The position numbers and the translations under genes were made by a program. This document shows, piece by piece, positions 34,651-42,512 of a DNA stretch of 63,050 nt. Where the stretch lies: assembly GCA_026706455.1 (NCBI GenBank), contig JAPOYS010000090.1:1-63050 (forward strand), given 5' to 3'. Source of the stretch: Chloroflexota bacterium (lineage in GTDB: Bacteria > Chloroflexota > Anaerolineae > Aggregatilineales > Phototrophicaceae). The stretch's first letter is position 1, and the number at the start of each line of letters is the position of its first letter. The notes under the pieces are model-generated. The model did no database searches. It worked only from the letters and a program-made list of their open reading frames with translations, and was not told the DNA's origin.

Positions 34651-35114
34651 TTGAACTACAGAGAACGCAGAGAGCGCAGAGAATTGAATGAAGGGAGCGC
34701 GGCGGAGGAGCAGGACCCGCTCACGTACAAGATTATTGGCGCTGCCATTGAAGTGCGCAGCCGGATTGGCGCTGGTCTCTTGGAGAGCCTGTATGAAGAG
34801 GCTTACTGCGTTGAATTGGAACACAGACATCTACAGTACGAAAGGCAGAAACCGCTCGCGGTTCGCTATCGCGGCCGCAAAATCGGTACATTCAGAATAG
34901 ACCTCGTCGTAGAAAATGAGGTTATTGTAGAATTGAAGTCAGTAAAGGAACTTGCTCCCATACATTCGACGCAAATTATTTCGTATATGAAGATTACGGG
35001 TTTAACCAGGGGGCTGCTAATCAATTTTAATGTGAAGCAATTGACAAAGGGCGGCATAAAGCGCTTCGTAAATCTTGAATAATCTCTGTGATCTCTGCGG
35101 TCTCTGTAGTTCAA
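34651..35114 (+). mobile_element. GxxExxY element, copy 2
   Basis: A 464-bp unit whose ends are inverted repeats: TTGAACTACAGAGAACGCAG... (34651-34685) and ...CTCTGTAGTTCAA (35081-35114). The last 16 bases are exactly complementary and the rest follow the same CGCAGAG-type wording. The gene fills nearly the whole interior and its stop codon overlaps the right arm. It lies between a binding protein with terminator and the permease gene, so it interrupts the ABC operon. No target-site duplication is obvious. Confidence 0.75.
34684..35082 (+). CDS. GxxExxY protein (PD-(D/E)XK nuclease fold), copy 2
   Basis: A protein of about 132 residues, homologous to the gene at 13394-13774. The motif GAGLLESLY is followed by a conserved Asp in TFRIDLVVEN and the ExK motif in IVELKSVKEL, then GLLINFNV. 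TTG 34684 is a conservative start. The frame is open to 34651, in which case the inverted repeat itself would encode an Arg/Glu-rich leader (NYRERRERRE). The gene is AT-richer than the flanking transporter genes, supporting a foreign origin. Confidence 0.83.
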   Translation: MNEGSAAEEQDPLTYKIIGAAIEVRSRIGAGLLESLYEEAYCVELEHRHLQYERQKPLAVRYRGRKIGTFRIDLVVENEVIVELKSVKELAPIHSTQIISYMKITGLTRGLLINFNVKQLTKGGIKRFVNLE

Positions 35115-35145
35115 TAGTTTTCGCAGAGATGGGCAAGGCAATCTC

Positions 35146-36159
35146 ATGGGCAAATACATCGTTCGAAGGCTCCTGACCGCCATACCAACGATACTAGTGA
35201 TTAGTTTTATTATCTTCGCTATTTTAGAATTATCCCCCAGCGACCCGACCGGCAACCTGCCGCTGACCATTCCGCCTGAAGTGCGCGCCAAGATCCGCGA
35301 AGCGCTCGGCGCGGACGACCCCTTCGTGGTCAAGTACGTGAAGTGGCTGAATCAATTCTTCATCGCCGAGCCGCTGAACTTCGCCGAAACGGTCTTCGGC
35401 ATTACCTTGCCCGGCTCGGAAGAGCGCACGCGCGTCATCTCCTGGGCGACGCGGGGACCCGTCATCGACATCATCGCCGAGCGCCTGCCGCAGACGCTCT
35501 GGGTGGTGGGCTCTTCTTATATCCTCGGCGTCATGATCGCGGTGCCGGTCGGCGTTTTTTCCGCTTATCGGCAGTATTCCATCTTCGACCAGGTCGGCAC
35601 CTTCTTGATGATGGTCGGCTTCTCCGTGCCGACCTTCTTCACCGGCTTGATGTTCATCATCATCTTCAGCGTCAATCTCAAATGGTTCCCATCGGTCTAC
35701 GACACAACACTGGTGGTGACCGATATCGAGACGCTCAAGCGGCAGCTGCTGCAGATGATCATGCCGGTCACTGTGCTGACGCTCTACACCACCGCGCAGA
35801 TGAGCCGCTACACGCGCGCCTCGACGCTGGAGAACTTGCAGCAGGATTACATCCGCACGGCGCGCTCCAAGGGCTTGACTGAACGGACGGTGGTGACCCG
35901 CCATGCCGTGCGCAACAGCCTGATACCGGTCGTCACGTTGATCGCCCTGGGCATCCCCGGCATCTTCGCCGGCGCCTTGATTACCGAGCAGATTTTCCGC
36001 GTGAACGGCATCGGGCAATATCTGATCATCGCGATTCAAGGCGGCGACCTGCCCACCGTGCAGACGGTGACATTCATATTCGCTGTGCTGGTCGTGCTCT
36101 TCAACATCGTCGCCGATGTGCTATACGGGATCCTTGATCCCCGCGTCAGCTATACATAG
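35146..36159 (+). CDS. Peptide-type ABC transporter permease, DppB-like
   Basis: A 337-residue inner-membrane permease with six helices. The N-terminal MGKYIVRRLLTAIPTILVISFIIF is the family hallmark. The EAA loop that docks to the ATPase is present as YIRTARSKGLTERTVVTRHAVRNSLIPVV. The C-terminal GRLxDPRVxY-type ending reads LYGILDPRVSYT. An extra loop of about 50 residues (80-125) between helix 1 and helix 2 is longer than in E. coli DppB. The partner permease follows 21 bases later; no ATPase genes are in the window. Confidence 0.92.
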   Translation: MGKYIVRRLLTAIPTILVISFIIFAILELSPSDPTGNLPLTIPPEVRAKIREALGADDPFVVKYVKWLNQFFIAEPLNFAETVFGITLPGSEERTRVISWATRGPVIDIIAERLPQTLWVVGSSYILGVMIAVPVGVFSAYRQYSIFDQVGTFLMMVGFSVPTFFTGLMFIIIFSVNLKWFPSVYDTTLVVTDIETLKRQLLQMIMPVTVLTLYTTAQMSRYTRASTLENLQQDYIRTARSKGLTERTVVTRHAVRNSLIPVVTLIALGIPGIFAGALITEQIFRVNGIGQYLIIAIQGGDLPTVQTVTFIFAVLVVLFNIVADVLYGILDPRVSYT

Positions 36160-36180
36160 ACGGAATGATGGGCTGCGATT

Positions 36181-37110
36181 ATGACCGCAAAAGCCAAGGC
36201 GAAACCGGTCCAACTCGAAGCGGCTGATATGGTCAAGGCGCGGACTTTCGTCGGCGACGCCTGGAATCAGTTCCGCAAACACAAGCTGGCGATGATCGCC
36301 ATCGGCGTGCTGGCGGTGATCATCCTGGGTGTCCTGATCGGACCCCTTATCTGGACCTTGGATCCCGAGTACATTGACATCATCGACGCCTATCAGCTGT
36401 CGTCGCCGGAGCATCCCTGGGGCACGGACAGCCTGGGGCGCGATACGCTGGCGCGCGCGCTGCAGGGCGGGCGGGTCTCGCTGATGATCGGCGTGTCGGC
36501 CATGCTCGTATCGATCACCATCGGTACGGTCATCGGCTTGGCGTCGGGTTACTTCCGGCGTCTCGACAATCCGCTGATGCGCATGACCGATATTTTTATC
36601 GCCTTGCCGCAGTTGCCGCTGCTGCTGGTCTTGATGATGCTCTTCCGCGAGCCGCTGAAAGCTTCCTTCGGCGTTGAAGGCGGCGTCTTCATTTTGATGG
36701 TCTCCGTCATCGGCGGGCTGCAGTGGATGCCGACGGCGCGTCTCGTGCGCGGCGAAGTGCTGACCGTGAAATCGCGCGAGTTCATCACCGCCGCCACCGC
36801 GGTCGGCTCGCAGGACGGTCGGATTCTCGCCAGCCATATCCTGCCCAATGTGATGAGCCCGGTCATCGTCGCCGCCACCTTCAGCATCGCCAGCGCCATT
36901 ATCACCGAATCGGCGTTGTCCTTCCTCGGCTTGGGCTTCCCGCCCGACTTCCCGACCTGGGGGCGCCTGCTCTTTGACGGCAAGGATTACCTGACGATCA
37001 CCTGGACGCTGGTGTTCTGGCCCGGGCTCTTGATCTCGCTGACGGTGCTCTGCGTCAATTTCATCGGCGATGGTTTGCGCGACGCGCTGGATCCAAGGTT
37101 GCGGAAGTAA
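36181..37110 (+). CDS. Peptide-type ABC transporter permease, DppC-like
   Basis: A 309-residue permease of the DppC type: N-terminal cytosolic helix, first membrane helix, then the HPWGTDSLGRDTLARALQGGRVSL signature near residue 80. The EAA-type loop REFITAATAVGSQDGRILASHILPN is present. The C-terminus GDGLRDALDPRLRK is classic for the family. It forms the transport channel with the DppB-like protein. The selenoprotein gene begins 34 bases after its stop. Confidence 0.92.
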   Translation: MTAKAKAKPVQLEAADMVKARTFVGDAWNQFRKHKLAMIAIGVLAVIILGVLIGPLIWTLDPEYIDIIDAYQLSSPEHPWGTDSLGRDTLARALQGGRVSLMIGVSAMLVSITIGTVIGLASGYFRRLDNPLMRMTDIFIALPQLPLLLVLMMLFREPLKASFGVEGGVFILMVSVIGGLQWMPTARLVRGEVLTVKSREFITAATAVGSQDGRILASHILPNVMSPVIVAATFSIASAIITESALSFLGLGFPPDFPTWGRLLFDGKDYLTITWTLVFWPGLLISLTVLCVNFIGDGLRDALDPRLRK

Positions 37111-37144
37111 GCGCCGCTGCGAAGCATGTAGGCGAGGTCCGCCC

Positions 37145-37720
37145 ATGCCCTATATCAAACAGATCACAATCGACCAAGCCACGGGCTTGGTAAAGAAAGA
37201 ACTGGAAAAAGCGATTCAGCGCGCGGGCCGCGTCTGGAATATCGTGCAGATCATGTCGCTGAACGGGCGCGTGATGAAGTCCTCGATGGAGATGTACGGC
37301 GCGACCATGTTCGCCGAATCGCCCTTGACGCGCCGGCAACGCGAGATGCTGGCTGTCGTCGTCAGCAAAGTCAATCACTGCGTCTACTGAATTCGCTCTC
37401 ATGCGCAGGACCTCCGGGCTGAGGTTGACGAGTTGCCGGACGACGAGGCCGACGCCCTCGTCGAAGCCATCGCGCGCGATTGGCGGACGGCGTCGTTGAG
37501 CGCGGTCGATCGCGCCCTTTGCGCCTACGCCGAGAAGCTGACGCTCGCGCCCGCGGGCATGGGCGAGTCGGATGTGAAGGCGCTACGGGCGGCAGGCTTG
37601 GACGATATCGCCATTCACGACGCGACGCAGATCATCGGCTTCTTCAATTACATCAATCGCGTGGCCGATGCCTTGGGCGTGCAACCCGAGGATTTCGTCC
37701 GCCCCTGGGGCGAAGGCTGA
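37145..37720 (+). CDS. AhpD-like selenoprotein (CxxU)
   Basis: A 191-residue alkylhydroperoxidase/carboxymuconolactone-decarboxylase-fold protein containing selenocysteine. Reading from the ATG at 37145, the frame reaches the family's active-site region SKVNHCVY, meets an in-frame TGA at 37388-37390, and continues without interruption to 37720 as IRSHAQDLRAEV. This is exactly the AhpD motif CxxC-x3-H with the second Cys replaced by Sec: Cys79 and Sec82, with His86 after it. The C-terminal part (ALCAYAEKLT, ATQIIGFFNYINRVADALG) is the normal peroxidase-related domain end. A SECIS-like hairpin follows the TGA, and tRNA-Sec is in the window. Annotated naively, it would appear as two broken genes. 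The role is probably thiol-dependent peroxide reduction. It follows the DppC-like gene by 34 bases and may be cotranscribed. Confidence 0.93.
37388..37426 (+). promoter_or_regulatory. Selenocysteine codon and bacterial SECIS-like hairpin
   Basis: TGA at 37388-37390, then after 18 bases a 6-bp stem GACCTC (37409-37414) / GAGGTT (37421-37426, one G-U pair) with the loop CGGGCT. The loop lies 25-30 bases after the TGA and carries G in its second position, as expected for SelB-binding bacterial elements. Confidence 0.7.
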
Positions 37721-37823
37721 AACGGCAGCGTCTCGCAAATCGAAATTCGCGCAAGAATCAGAGTGTTCCGCCGGCCGGCTATGATTACGATGCAATCATT
37801 GGATTCTTTGGCGAGGGCGAGCC

Positions 37824-38702
37824 ATGAACTGCGGAGAAGTCAGCCAGAGTCAGGCGCAATTGGTCACGCGAATCTGCGCATACTTGCGAGAGATCCACCC
37901 GCAGGCGGAGGGCTTGGCGGCTTTGGGCGCGCGCTTCCATATCAGCCCGTATCATTTGCAGCGCACCTTCAAACGCGCAACCGGCATTTCGCCAAGGCAG
38001 TACGCCGCCGAATTGCGACTCAAGGAATTCAAGACGCAGCTGCGCGGCGGCCAGCGAGTCACGAAGGCCATCTACGGCGCCGGCTACAGCTCGTCGAGCC
38101 GGCTGTACGAAATGAGCGACCAAAAACTGGGCATGACACCGTCGACCTACAAGAAACTTGGCGCCGGCATGACCATCTTCTACAGCGCCGTGCCCTGCGT
38201 CATCGGGTATCTGCTGGTTGCTGTGACCGAGCGCGGCATCTGCAAGCTCAGCCTGGGCGACGCCCCGGAGCCGCTGATCGCCGATCTGGACGCCGAGTTC
38301 TCCCGTGCCGAGCGCATCCTCGATGACGATGGCGTCGGCTATTGGGTGGAGCGCATCATCGCTTTTCTCGAGGGCTGGCAGCCGGACTTGGATCTGCCGC
38401 TTGATATCCGCGCTACCGCCTTTCAACTGCGTGTCTGGGGCGAGCTGCAGGCGATTCCCGTTGGTGAGACGCGCAGCTACAGCGAGATCGCGTCCGCAAT
38501 CAGCCAGCCGAGCGCCGCGCGCGCCGTCGCCAATGCCTGCGCCAAAAATCCGGTCGCGCTCGTCATCCCCTGCCATCGCGTGATTCGCCTGGACAAGAGC
38601 CTGGGTGGCTACCGCTGGGGCGTCGAACGCAAGCGCGCCATCCTCGAGCGCGAACGCGTTTACCAGCGGCAGGATCGGTCGGCGGCCGAGTCCGATCGCT
38701 GA
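37824..38702 (+). CDS. AraC-HTH / O6-alkylguanine-DNA alkyltransferase fusion (Ada-like)
   Basis: A 292-residue protein combining an AraC-type helix-turn-helix (about residues 10-115, containing ARFHISPYHLQRTFKRATGIS and YGAGYSSSSRLYE) with a C-terminal alkyltransferase that repairs O6-methylguanine in DNA. The acceptor is Cys250 in IPCHRV, with the preceding helix NPVALV and the following LGGYRWGVERK loop intact. The N-terminal zinc methylphosphotriester domain of E. coli Ada is absent, so activation by self-methylation at that site is not possible. This is a common shorter Ada form. Confidence 0.88.
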   Translation: MNCGEVSQSQAQLVTRICAYLREIHPQAEGLAALGARFHISPYHLQRTFKRATGISPRQYAAELRLKEFKTQLRGGQRVTKAIYGAGYSSSSRLYEMSDQKLGMTPSTYKKLGAGMTIFYSAVPCVIGYLLVAVTERGICKLSLGDAPEPLIADLDAEFSRAERILDDDGVGYWVERIIAFLEGWQPDLDLPLDIRATAFQLRVWGELQAIPVGETRSYSEIASAISQPSAARAVANACAKNPVALVIPCHRVIRLDKSLGGYRWGVERKRAILERERVYQRQDRSAAESDR

Positions 38703-38816
38703 GTCTCGCGCCTGATAGCCTGTTGGTGGCTCACATCCCGCAGACGCGCGGCTTGCGTCCCGTGTTGCGCTTCTTGTAAGATAAAGCATAAGCAATCGGC
38801 TGCTAGGGGGAGAACT

Positions 38817-39497
38817 ATGTCCATCCGCAATCTGCACGTGCTGATACTCGTCAGCGTCGCCTATGTAGCCGCGCAGATGGTCGCGGACATTTCCAGCCTG
38901 CGCGATGTTGCGCTCTTCGGATTTAGCGTCAGCGCCTTCTCGATCGCCTATCCGCTGACTTTTACCTTGCGCGATATGGCGCATAAGCTGGCTGGACCGC
39001 AGGTCGCGCGGACGCTCATCATCGCCGCCGCCGCCGTCTACTTGATCGTGCAAGCGTTCTTCGCTCTCATCGCGGGCTTGCCGCCGGAAGTGACGCCGGA
39101 GGAGAGCGCCGCCCTCGGTCAATTGCTGACGCCTGAGTGGCGCTTCCTGCTGGCGGCTGTGGTCGCCTCGGTCTTGTCTCAGTTGGTCGACACCGAAGTC
39201 TACACGCGCTGGGTGAATCGCTTCGGGGGCGAGCATCAATGGGGGCGCGTGCTGGTCAGCAATCTGATCGGCATTCCGCTGGATCGCATCCTCTTCCTGC
39301 TGATCGCCTTCCTCGGCGCCAGGACGGGCGATGAGCTTGTCGCCGCCTTCATCGGCACGTCTATCGTGCGCCTCGTCTTCGGCATCATTTCGATACCGGG
39401 CATCTACCTGGTCGAGGAGCACTCGGAAGACTGGGTCCATATCACCGAAATTCGCCACAGCGATCCGCCGTCCTTCTCGCGGAAAAGGGAGGGGTAG
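38817..39497 (+). CDS. Queuosine precursor transporter (VUT/YhhQ family)
   Basis: A 226-residue integral membrane protein with about six helices. Members of the VUT family (E. coli YhhQ) import preQ0/preQ1, the base precursors of the tRNA modification queuosine. Family segments seen: FPLTF-like IAYPLTFTLRDMAHKLAG (the conserved D-x-x-x-x-x-G after helix 2), SQLVDTEVYTRW and NLIGIPLDRILFLLIAFLG. The position next to a DNA methyltransferase may be coincidence. A T-rich/G-rich junction follows. Confidence 0.85.
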   Translation: MSIRNLHVLILVSVAYVAAQMVADISSLRDVALFGFSVSAFSIAYPLTFTLRDMAHKLAGPQVARTLIIAAAAVYLIVQAFFALIAGLPPEVTPEESAALGQLLTPEWRFLLAAVVASVLSQLVDTEVYTRWVNRFGGEHQWGRVLVSNLIGIPLDRILFLLIAFLGARTGDELVAAFIGTSIVRLVFGIISIPGIYLVEEHSEDWVHITEIRHSDPPSFSRKREG

Positions 39498-39575
39498 ACT
39501 GGCGATTTGGGCCGGAATTAAACGAAGCGCGCGTAGGCGCCCTTGCGCGCCTGCTCAAGAGACTTGCCCTCGATG

Positions 39576-40280
39576 TCACTCAGTCGCGCCATCACGCGCC
39601 TCAATGTCACAGCCAAGGAAGTTCCGCCTTTGCTCGCGGCAAGCATGTAGGACCGAGAATGAACCGGCTGCGGGATCTAGTACCAAGTCACCTGAGGATG
39701 TTGTCGCCGCGATAAGCTCACCCTGAAGTCGTATGGGCTTACTGTGAGGATGAGTTTTCTTAATTTTTTCTCGCCATACGTCGGGAATGTTGCGAATTGT
39801 CCAGACCCCCTTAGCTCGACGTGGCTCTTTCTGGATAATCACACAGAATTCCGTCTGGTGCCGCGTACGGTAGCCCAATCCCATTTTTCCCTTGTCCCAT
39901 GTCACCATGTCAACAACGCTGAGAGTTGTACCGTTGATCCAGTTGCGGAAATCTGTGCATAGGTGAAACTTGTCCATCCAAAGAAATAAGTGGCCAGAGG
40001 GAATCAAGACTCGCCCGATTTCCTTCGTGAACTTGATAATGACTTCTTCCGACATTTGTGGCAGCTTCACGCGGACGTGGTTTCGGCTCGTGTCCTCGTT
40101 GCCATACTTCATCTTGTCATAAACCCCGCGAAATTGCGGGTCAAAAAATGCGGCCGGAATAATATTATCATCAAGCATGCCAAGAAGTTCCAAACCGTCC
40201 ATTTTGATGCGTTCGTTGAGTGTTAAAGCAGAAGGCAAAGTCGGATGTGGGCAATTTAGAGTGCGCACGTTTGAAAACAC
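39576..40280 (-). CDS. DNA methyltransferase with DPQF catalytic motif
   Basis: A 234-residue DNA methylase of the N4/N6 (MT-A70-unlike, beta-order) group. The catalytic motif, usually DPPY or SPPY, reads DPQF (in AAFFDPQFRG, about residue 45). The SAM motif is in the C-terminal half as VLDPAAGSFSVLHACREQRRNFLGCDI, and the HPHSKP segment preceding it is typical of the family. No restriction enzyme is adjacent. The gene is distinctly AT-rich compared with its neighbours, indicating recent transfer, perhaps from a phage. The start codon is uncertain (GTG at 40280; an ATG at 40202 is an alternative). Confidence 0.75.
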   Translation of the reverse strand: MFSNVRTLNCPHPTLPSALTLNERIKMDGLELLGMLDDNIIPAAFFDPQFRGVYDKMKYGNEDTSRNHVRVKLPQMSEEVIIKFTKEIGRVLIPSGHLFLWMDKFHLCTDFRNWINGTTLSVVDMVTWDKGKMGLGYRTRHQTEFCVIIQKEPRRAKGVWTIRNIPDVWREKIKKTHPHSKPIRLQGELIAATTSSGDLVLDPAAGSFSVLHACREQRRNFLGCDIEARDGATE

Positions 40281-40419
40281 GCCGTTTGACTCTTGACTAA
40301 TCGAAGCGCCGTTTGTGCTGTTATGGAATGCCCCTTGTCAACGCCAACGCATAATAGAAATATATCGCATAACCAGATGTTTTGAAATTCGGCGCGACGA
40401 TGACCAGAGTTACTTTTGT
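40281..40419. other. AT-rich intergenic stretch
   Basis: 139 bases between the methyltransferase and the propeller gene, with the same low GC content as the methyltransferase. No gene or clear regulatory motif is seen. It probably belongs to the transferred segment. Confidence 0.4.
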
Positions 40420-41301
40420 TTACCCCGGCGCCCAAGCCAGCGCGTCGGCATCGACATCGCCTAGATCCAGTCGGCTGACAACCCCGGTCGCCACATCGAC
40501 GCGCATGATCCGCGAAACGCCATCCATTGAGCGAGCGAATGTGACCGCCGCGCCATCGGGCGTCCACTTGGGCAGGCTGTCATAACGCGATTCCACCACC
40601 AGGGGCGACGCCTCGCCCGTCTCCAAATGGAGCAGATAGATCGCCGACGCGCCATGCCGCCCAGAGGCGAAGACAATGCGCTGGCCATCGGGCGACCAGG
40701 CGGGCGATGTATCGGGCGCGCGATCATCCGTCAGCCGTTCGACCGCGCGCGTGGACAGGTCGATGCGGTAGAGATCCCAGCCGCCGCCTCGATTTGAGGT
40801 GAAGGCGATCGAATCGCTGTCGGGCGACCAGGCTGGCTGTCGATCGCCGGCGCGGTGGGCGGTGACGCGCTTCCGATCAGCGCCATCGGGGCGAATGATG
40901 TAGATGTTGTTGTCGCCTTGGCGATTACTGGCGTAGGCGATCCACTCGCCATTCGGCGACCAGGCGGGCGCTTCCGCGATGGCCACCGAATCCGTCAGTC
41001 TTACCGTCTTGCCGCTGCGCAAGTCATAGGTGACGATATCGCTGCCGAAGCGCAAATAAGAGGTCAGCGCCAGGCGCGCGCCATCAGGCGAAAAAGATGG
41101 CTCGGTGAAGAACTCGAAGTCCAGGCGCTTCACGAGATTGTGCTTGAGGTCCTGGACCACCACCACCGGCAAGCCGCTCTCCAGGCTCATGTAGGCGACG
41201 ACAGCCGACGGCATCGCCGTCTCCAGCAGGAAACGCGCCAGCATCAAAAGCAATGCGCAAGTGAGAATCAGCCCGGCCAGAAGCAGGAGGCTGCGGCGCA
41301 T
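40420..41301 (-). CDS. Membrane-anchored TolB-like beta-propeller protein
   Basis: A 293-residue protein with an N-terminal membrane helix (about 4-27) followed by a WD40-like/PD40 beta-propeller. At least five blades show the SPDG/SPNG-type signature: SFSPDGARL, AWSPNGEWIAYASNR, AWSPDSDSIAFTSNR, AWSPDGQRIVFASGR and KWTPDGAAVTF. The same modules occur in TolB and in enzyme-associated propellers. Third gene of an operon with the flavin monooxygenase and TIR-like genes (TAATG overlap at 41301). Role unknown; perhaps sensing or scaffolding outside the membrane. Confidence 0.82.
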   Translation of the reverse strand: MRRSLLLLAGLILTCALLLMLARFLLETAMPSAVVAYMSLESGLPVVVVQDLKHNLVKRLDFEFFTEPSFSPDGARLALTSYLRFGSDIVTYDLRSGKTVRLTDSVAIAEAPAWSPNGEWIAYASNRQGDNNIYIIRPDGADRKRVTAHRAGDRQPAWSPDSDSIAFTSNRGGGWDLYRIDLSTRAVERLTDDRAPDTSPAWSPDGQRIVFASGRHGASAIYLLHLETGEASPLVVESRYDSLPKWTPDGAAVTFARSMDGVSRIMRVDVATGVVSRLDLGDVDADALAWAPG

Positions 41302-42512
41302 TAGGCGGCGGCCGCCAGAAATTGACGCCGCGATAGATAAGCGGAGATTTGCTGGGCGGCGATGGCCGCTTCTACGCGCATATTGTAGAAAGCGCCGCGG
41401 CCCTTGTAAAAGACCCCCACCAGATACAAGCCCTCATGACCCAGCACGCCGCGGCCATTGGGGTGCTCGCTGACATCGCGCAGGGGCCAACCGCGGATGC
41501 CGTTGGGTCCGATGTCCCAGTCGCAACTGGTCTCAGGATAAAACATCTCACGGCTGAATTGCATTTTGATATCCATGTACTGATGCAGCACGGGCTGGAA
41601 ACCGGTCGCCATGATCACCGTGTCCAGCTCGATATAGGCGCCGTCAGCCAAGGTGACGCCGCGCGCGTCAAAGTTTACGGGATGCCGAACCGGCCGGACA
41701 TGCCCCTCCCGCAGCGCGTTGAGCAGTTCGGGTCCGCGATAGCCGACGCCGCTGCTCGTTCGGGGCGGCGCTTCCCATACGCCGAATTCCTTCAAGTTAT
41801 ACTTGAGCGCGCCCGTCGTCTCTTGCAGCCAAACGCAGGCGCGCTCGGGCAGATGACTCCCCAGCATCATCCAGACGTGCCGCGGCAGGCCGTAGGGATA
41901 ACGCGGTCGCAAGTCAACGCCGCTGCGAATCGCCAGATGGACATGCCCGCCGGCCGCCACCGGACCCGCTGACACGGCGATATCGGCGCCGCTCGGACCC
42001 ACGCCCACGACCAGCGTCCGCTTGCCGCGAACCTGATCGGGATGGCGGTAAGCGCGCGAGTGCATAATCTCGCCGGCGAAGCTGTCCATGCCGGGGATAT
42101 CGGGCAGCTGTGGATTGTTGAAGACGCCGGTCGCCGGGATGACCGCGCGGTAGGTCTCGACGCCCTGGCTCGTCTCCACCTGCCAGAGGCCGTCGGCGCG
42201 CGGCGCGGCGCGATGCACAACGATGCCCGGCTCGATCGGCAGCTGCTGCTCGGCGACCCAGTCGACGAGATAGCGGTAATACTGCCTCGCTGTCGGGTGG
42301 ATGCCCCAATGGAGTGGAAAATTGCGCCCGGGCAACTGGCTGAAAAAGCGCGAGGTATTCAGCCGCAGTGACGGATAAAGGCTGTTCCAGGTGACGGCGA
42401 CGGTTTGCGAGCGGTCAATGATGCGGTACTCGAGGCCCGCTTCGCGCAGCGCGTAGGCGGCGTTTAAGCCCGCCGGACCCGAGCCGATAACTAGCACATC
42501 CGCCGTTGGCAT
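41301..42512 (-). CDS. Flavin-containing monooxygenase-like protein
   Basis: A 403-residue FAD/NADPH-dependent oxidoreductase. The FAD-binding Rossmann motif is VIGSGPAGLNAAYAL (residues 6-20). The NADPH-binding motif is VGVGPSGADIAV (about 170-181), and the connecting ATGVFNNPQLPDIPG is typical of flavin monooxygenases and related YUC/CzcO-like enzymes. The expected acidic residue is present in the first motif's helix end (IIDRS). Substrate unknown. Both ends overlap the neighbouring genes by one base (TAATG), so it is the middle gene of a tight three-gene unit. Confidence 0.88.
   Translation of the reverse strand: MPTADVLVIGSGPAGLNAAYALREAGLEYRIIDRSQTVAVTWNSLYPSLRLNTSRFFSQLPGRNFPLHWGIHPTARQYYRYLVDWVAEQQLPIEPGIVVHRAAPRADGLWQVETSQGVETYRAVIPATGVFNNPQLPDIPGMDSFAGEIMHSRAYRHPDQVRGKRTLVVGVGPSGADIAVSAGPVAAGGHVHLAIRSGVDLRPRYPYGLPRHVWMMLGSHLPERACVWLQETTGALKYNLKEFGVWEAPPRTSSGVGYRGPELLNALREGHVRPVRHPVNFDARGVTLADGAYIELDTVIMATGFQPVLHQYMDIKMQFSREMFYPETSCDWDIGPNGIRGWPLRDVSEHPNGRGVLGHEGLYLVGVFYKGRGAFYNMRVEAAIAAQQISAYLSRRQFLAAAA

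Noticed and set aside
37433..37720. Separate gene starting at TTG 37433
   Set aside because: It has the same frame as the upstream gene, no ribosome-binding site, and carries only the C-terminal half of the AhpD fold; the TGA read-through explains both parts.
37785..39458. 557-residue minus-strand open frame opposite ada and the queuosine transporter
   Set aside because: Both plus-strand genes have strong family motifs; the minus-strand product is Arg/Ala/Asp-rich and motif-free.
38817..40280. Functional link between the queuosine-precursor transporter and the adjacent methyltransferase (7-deazaguanine DNA modification)
   Set aside because: No dpd or phage-type transglycosylase gene is present and the methyltransferase lies in a separate AT-rich patch; neighbour position alone is insufficient.
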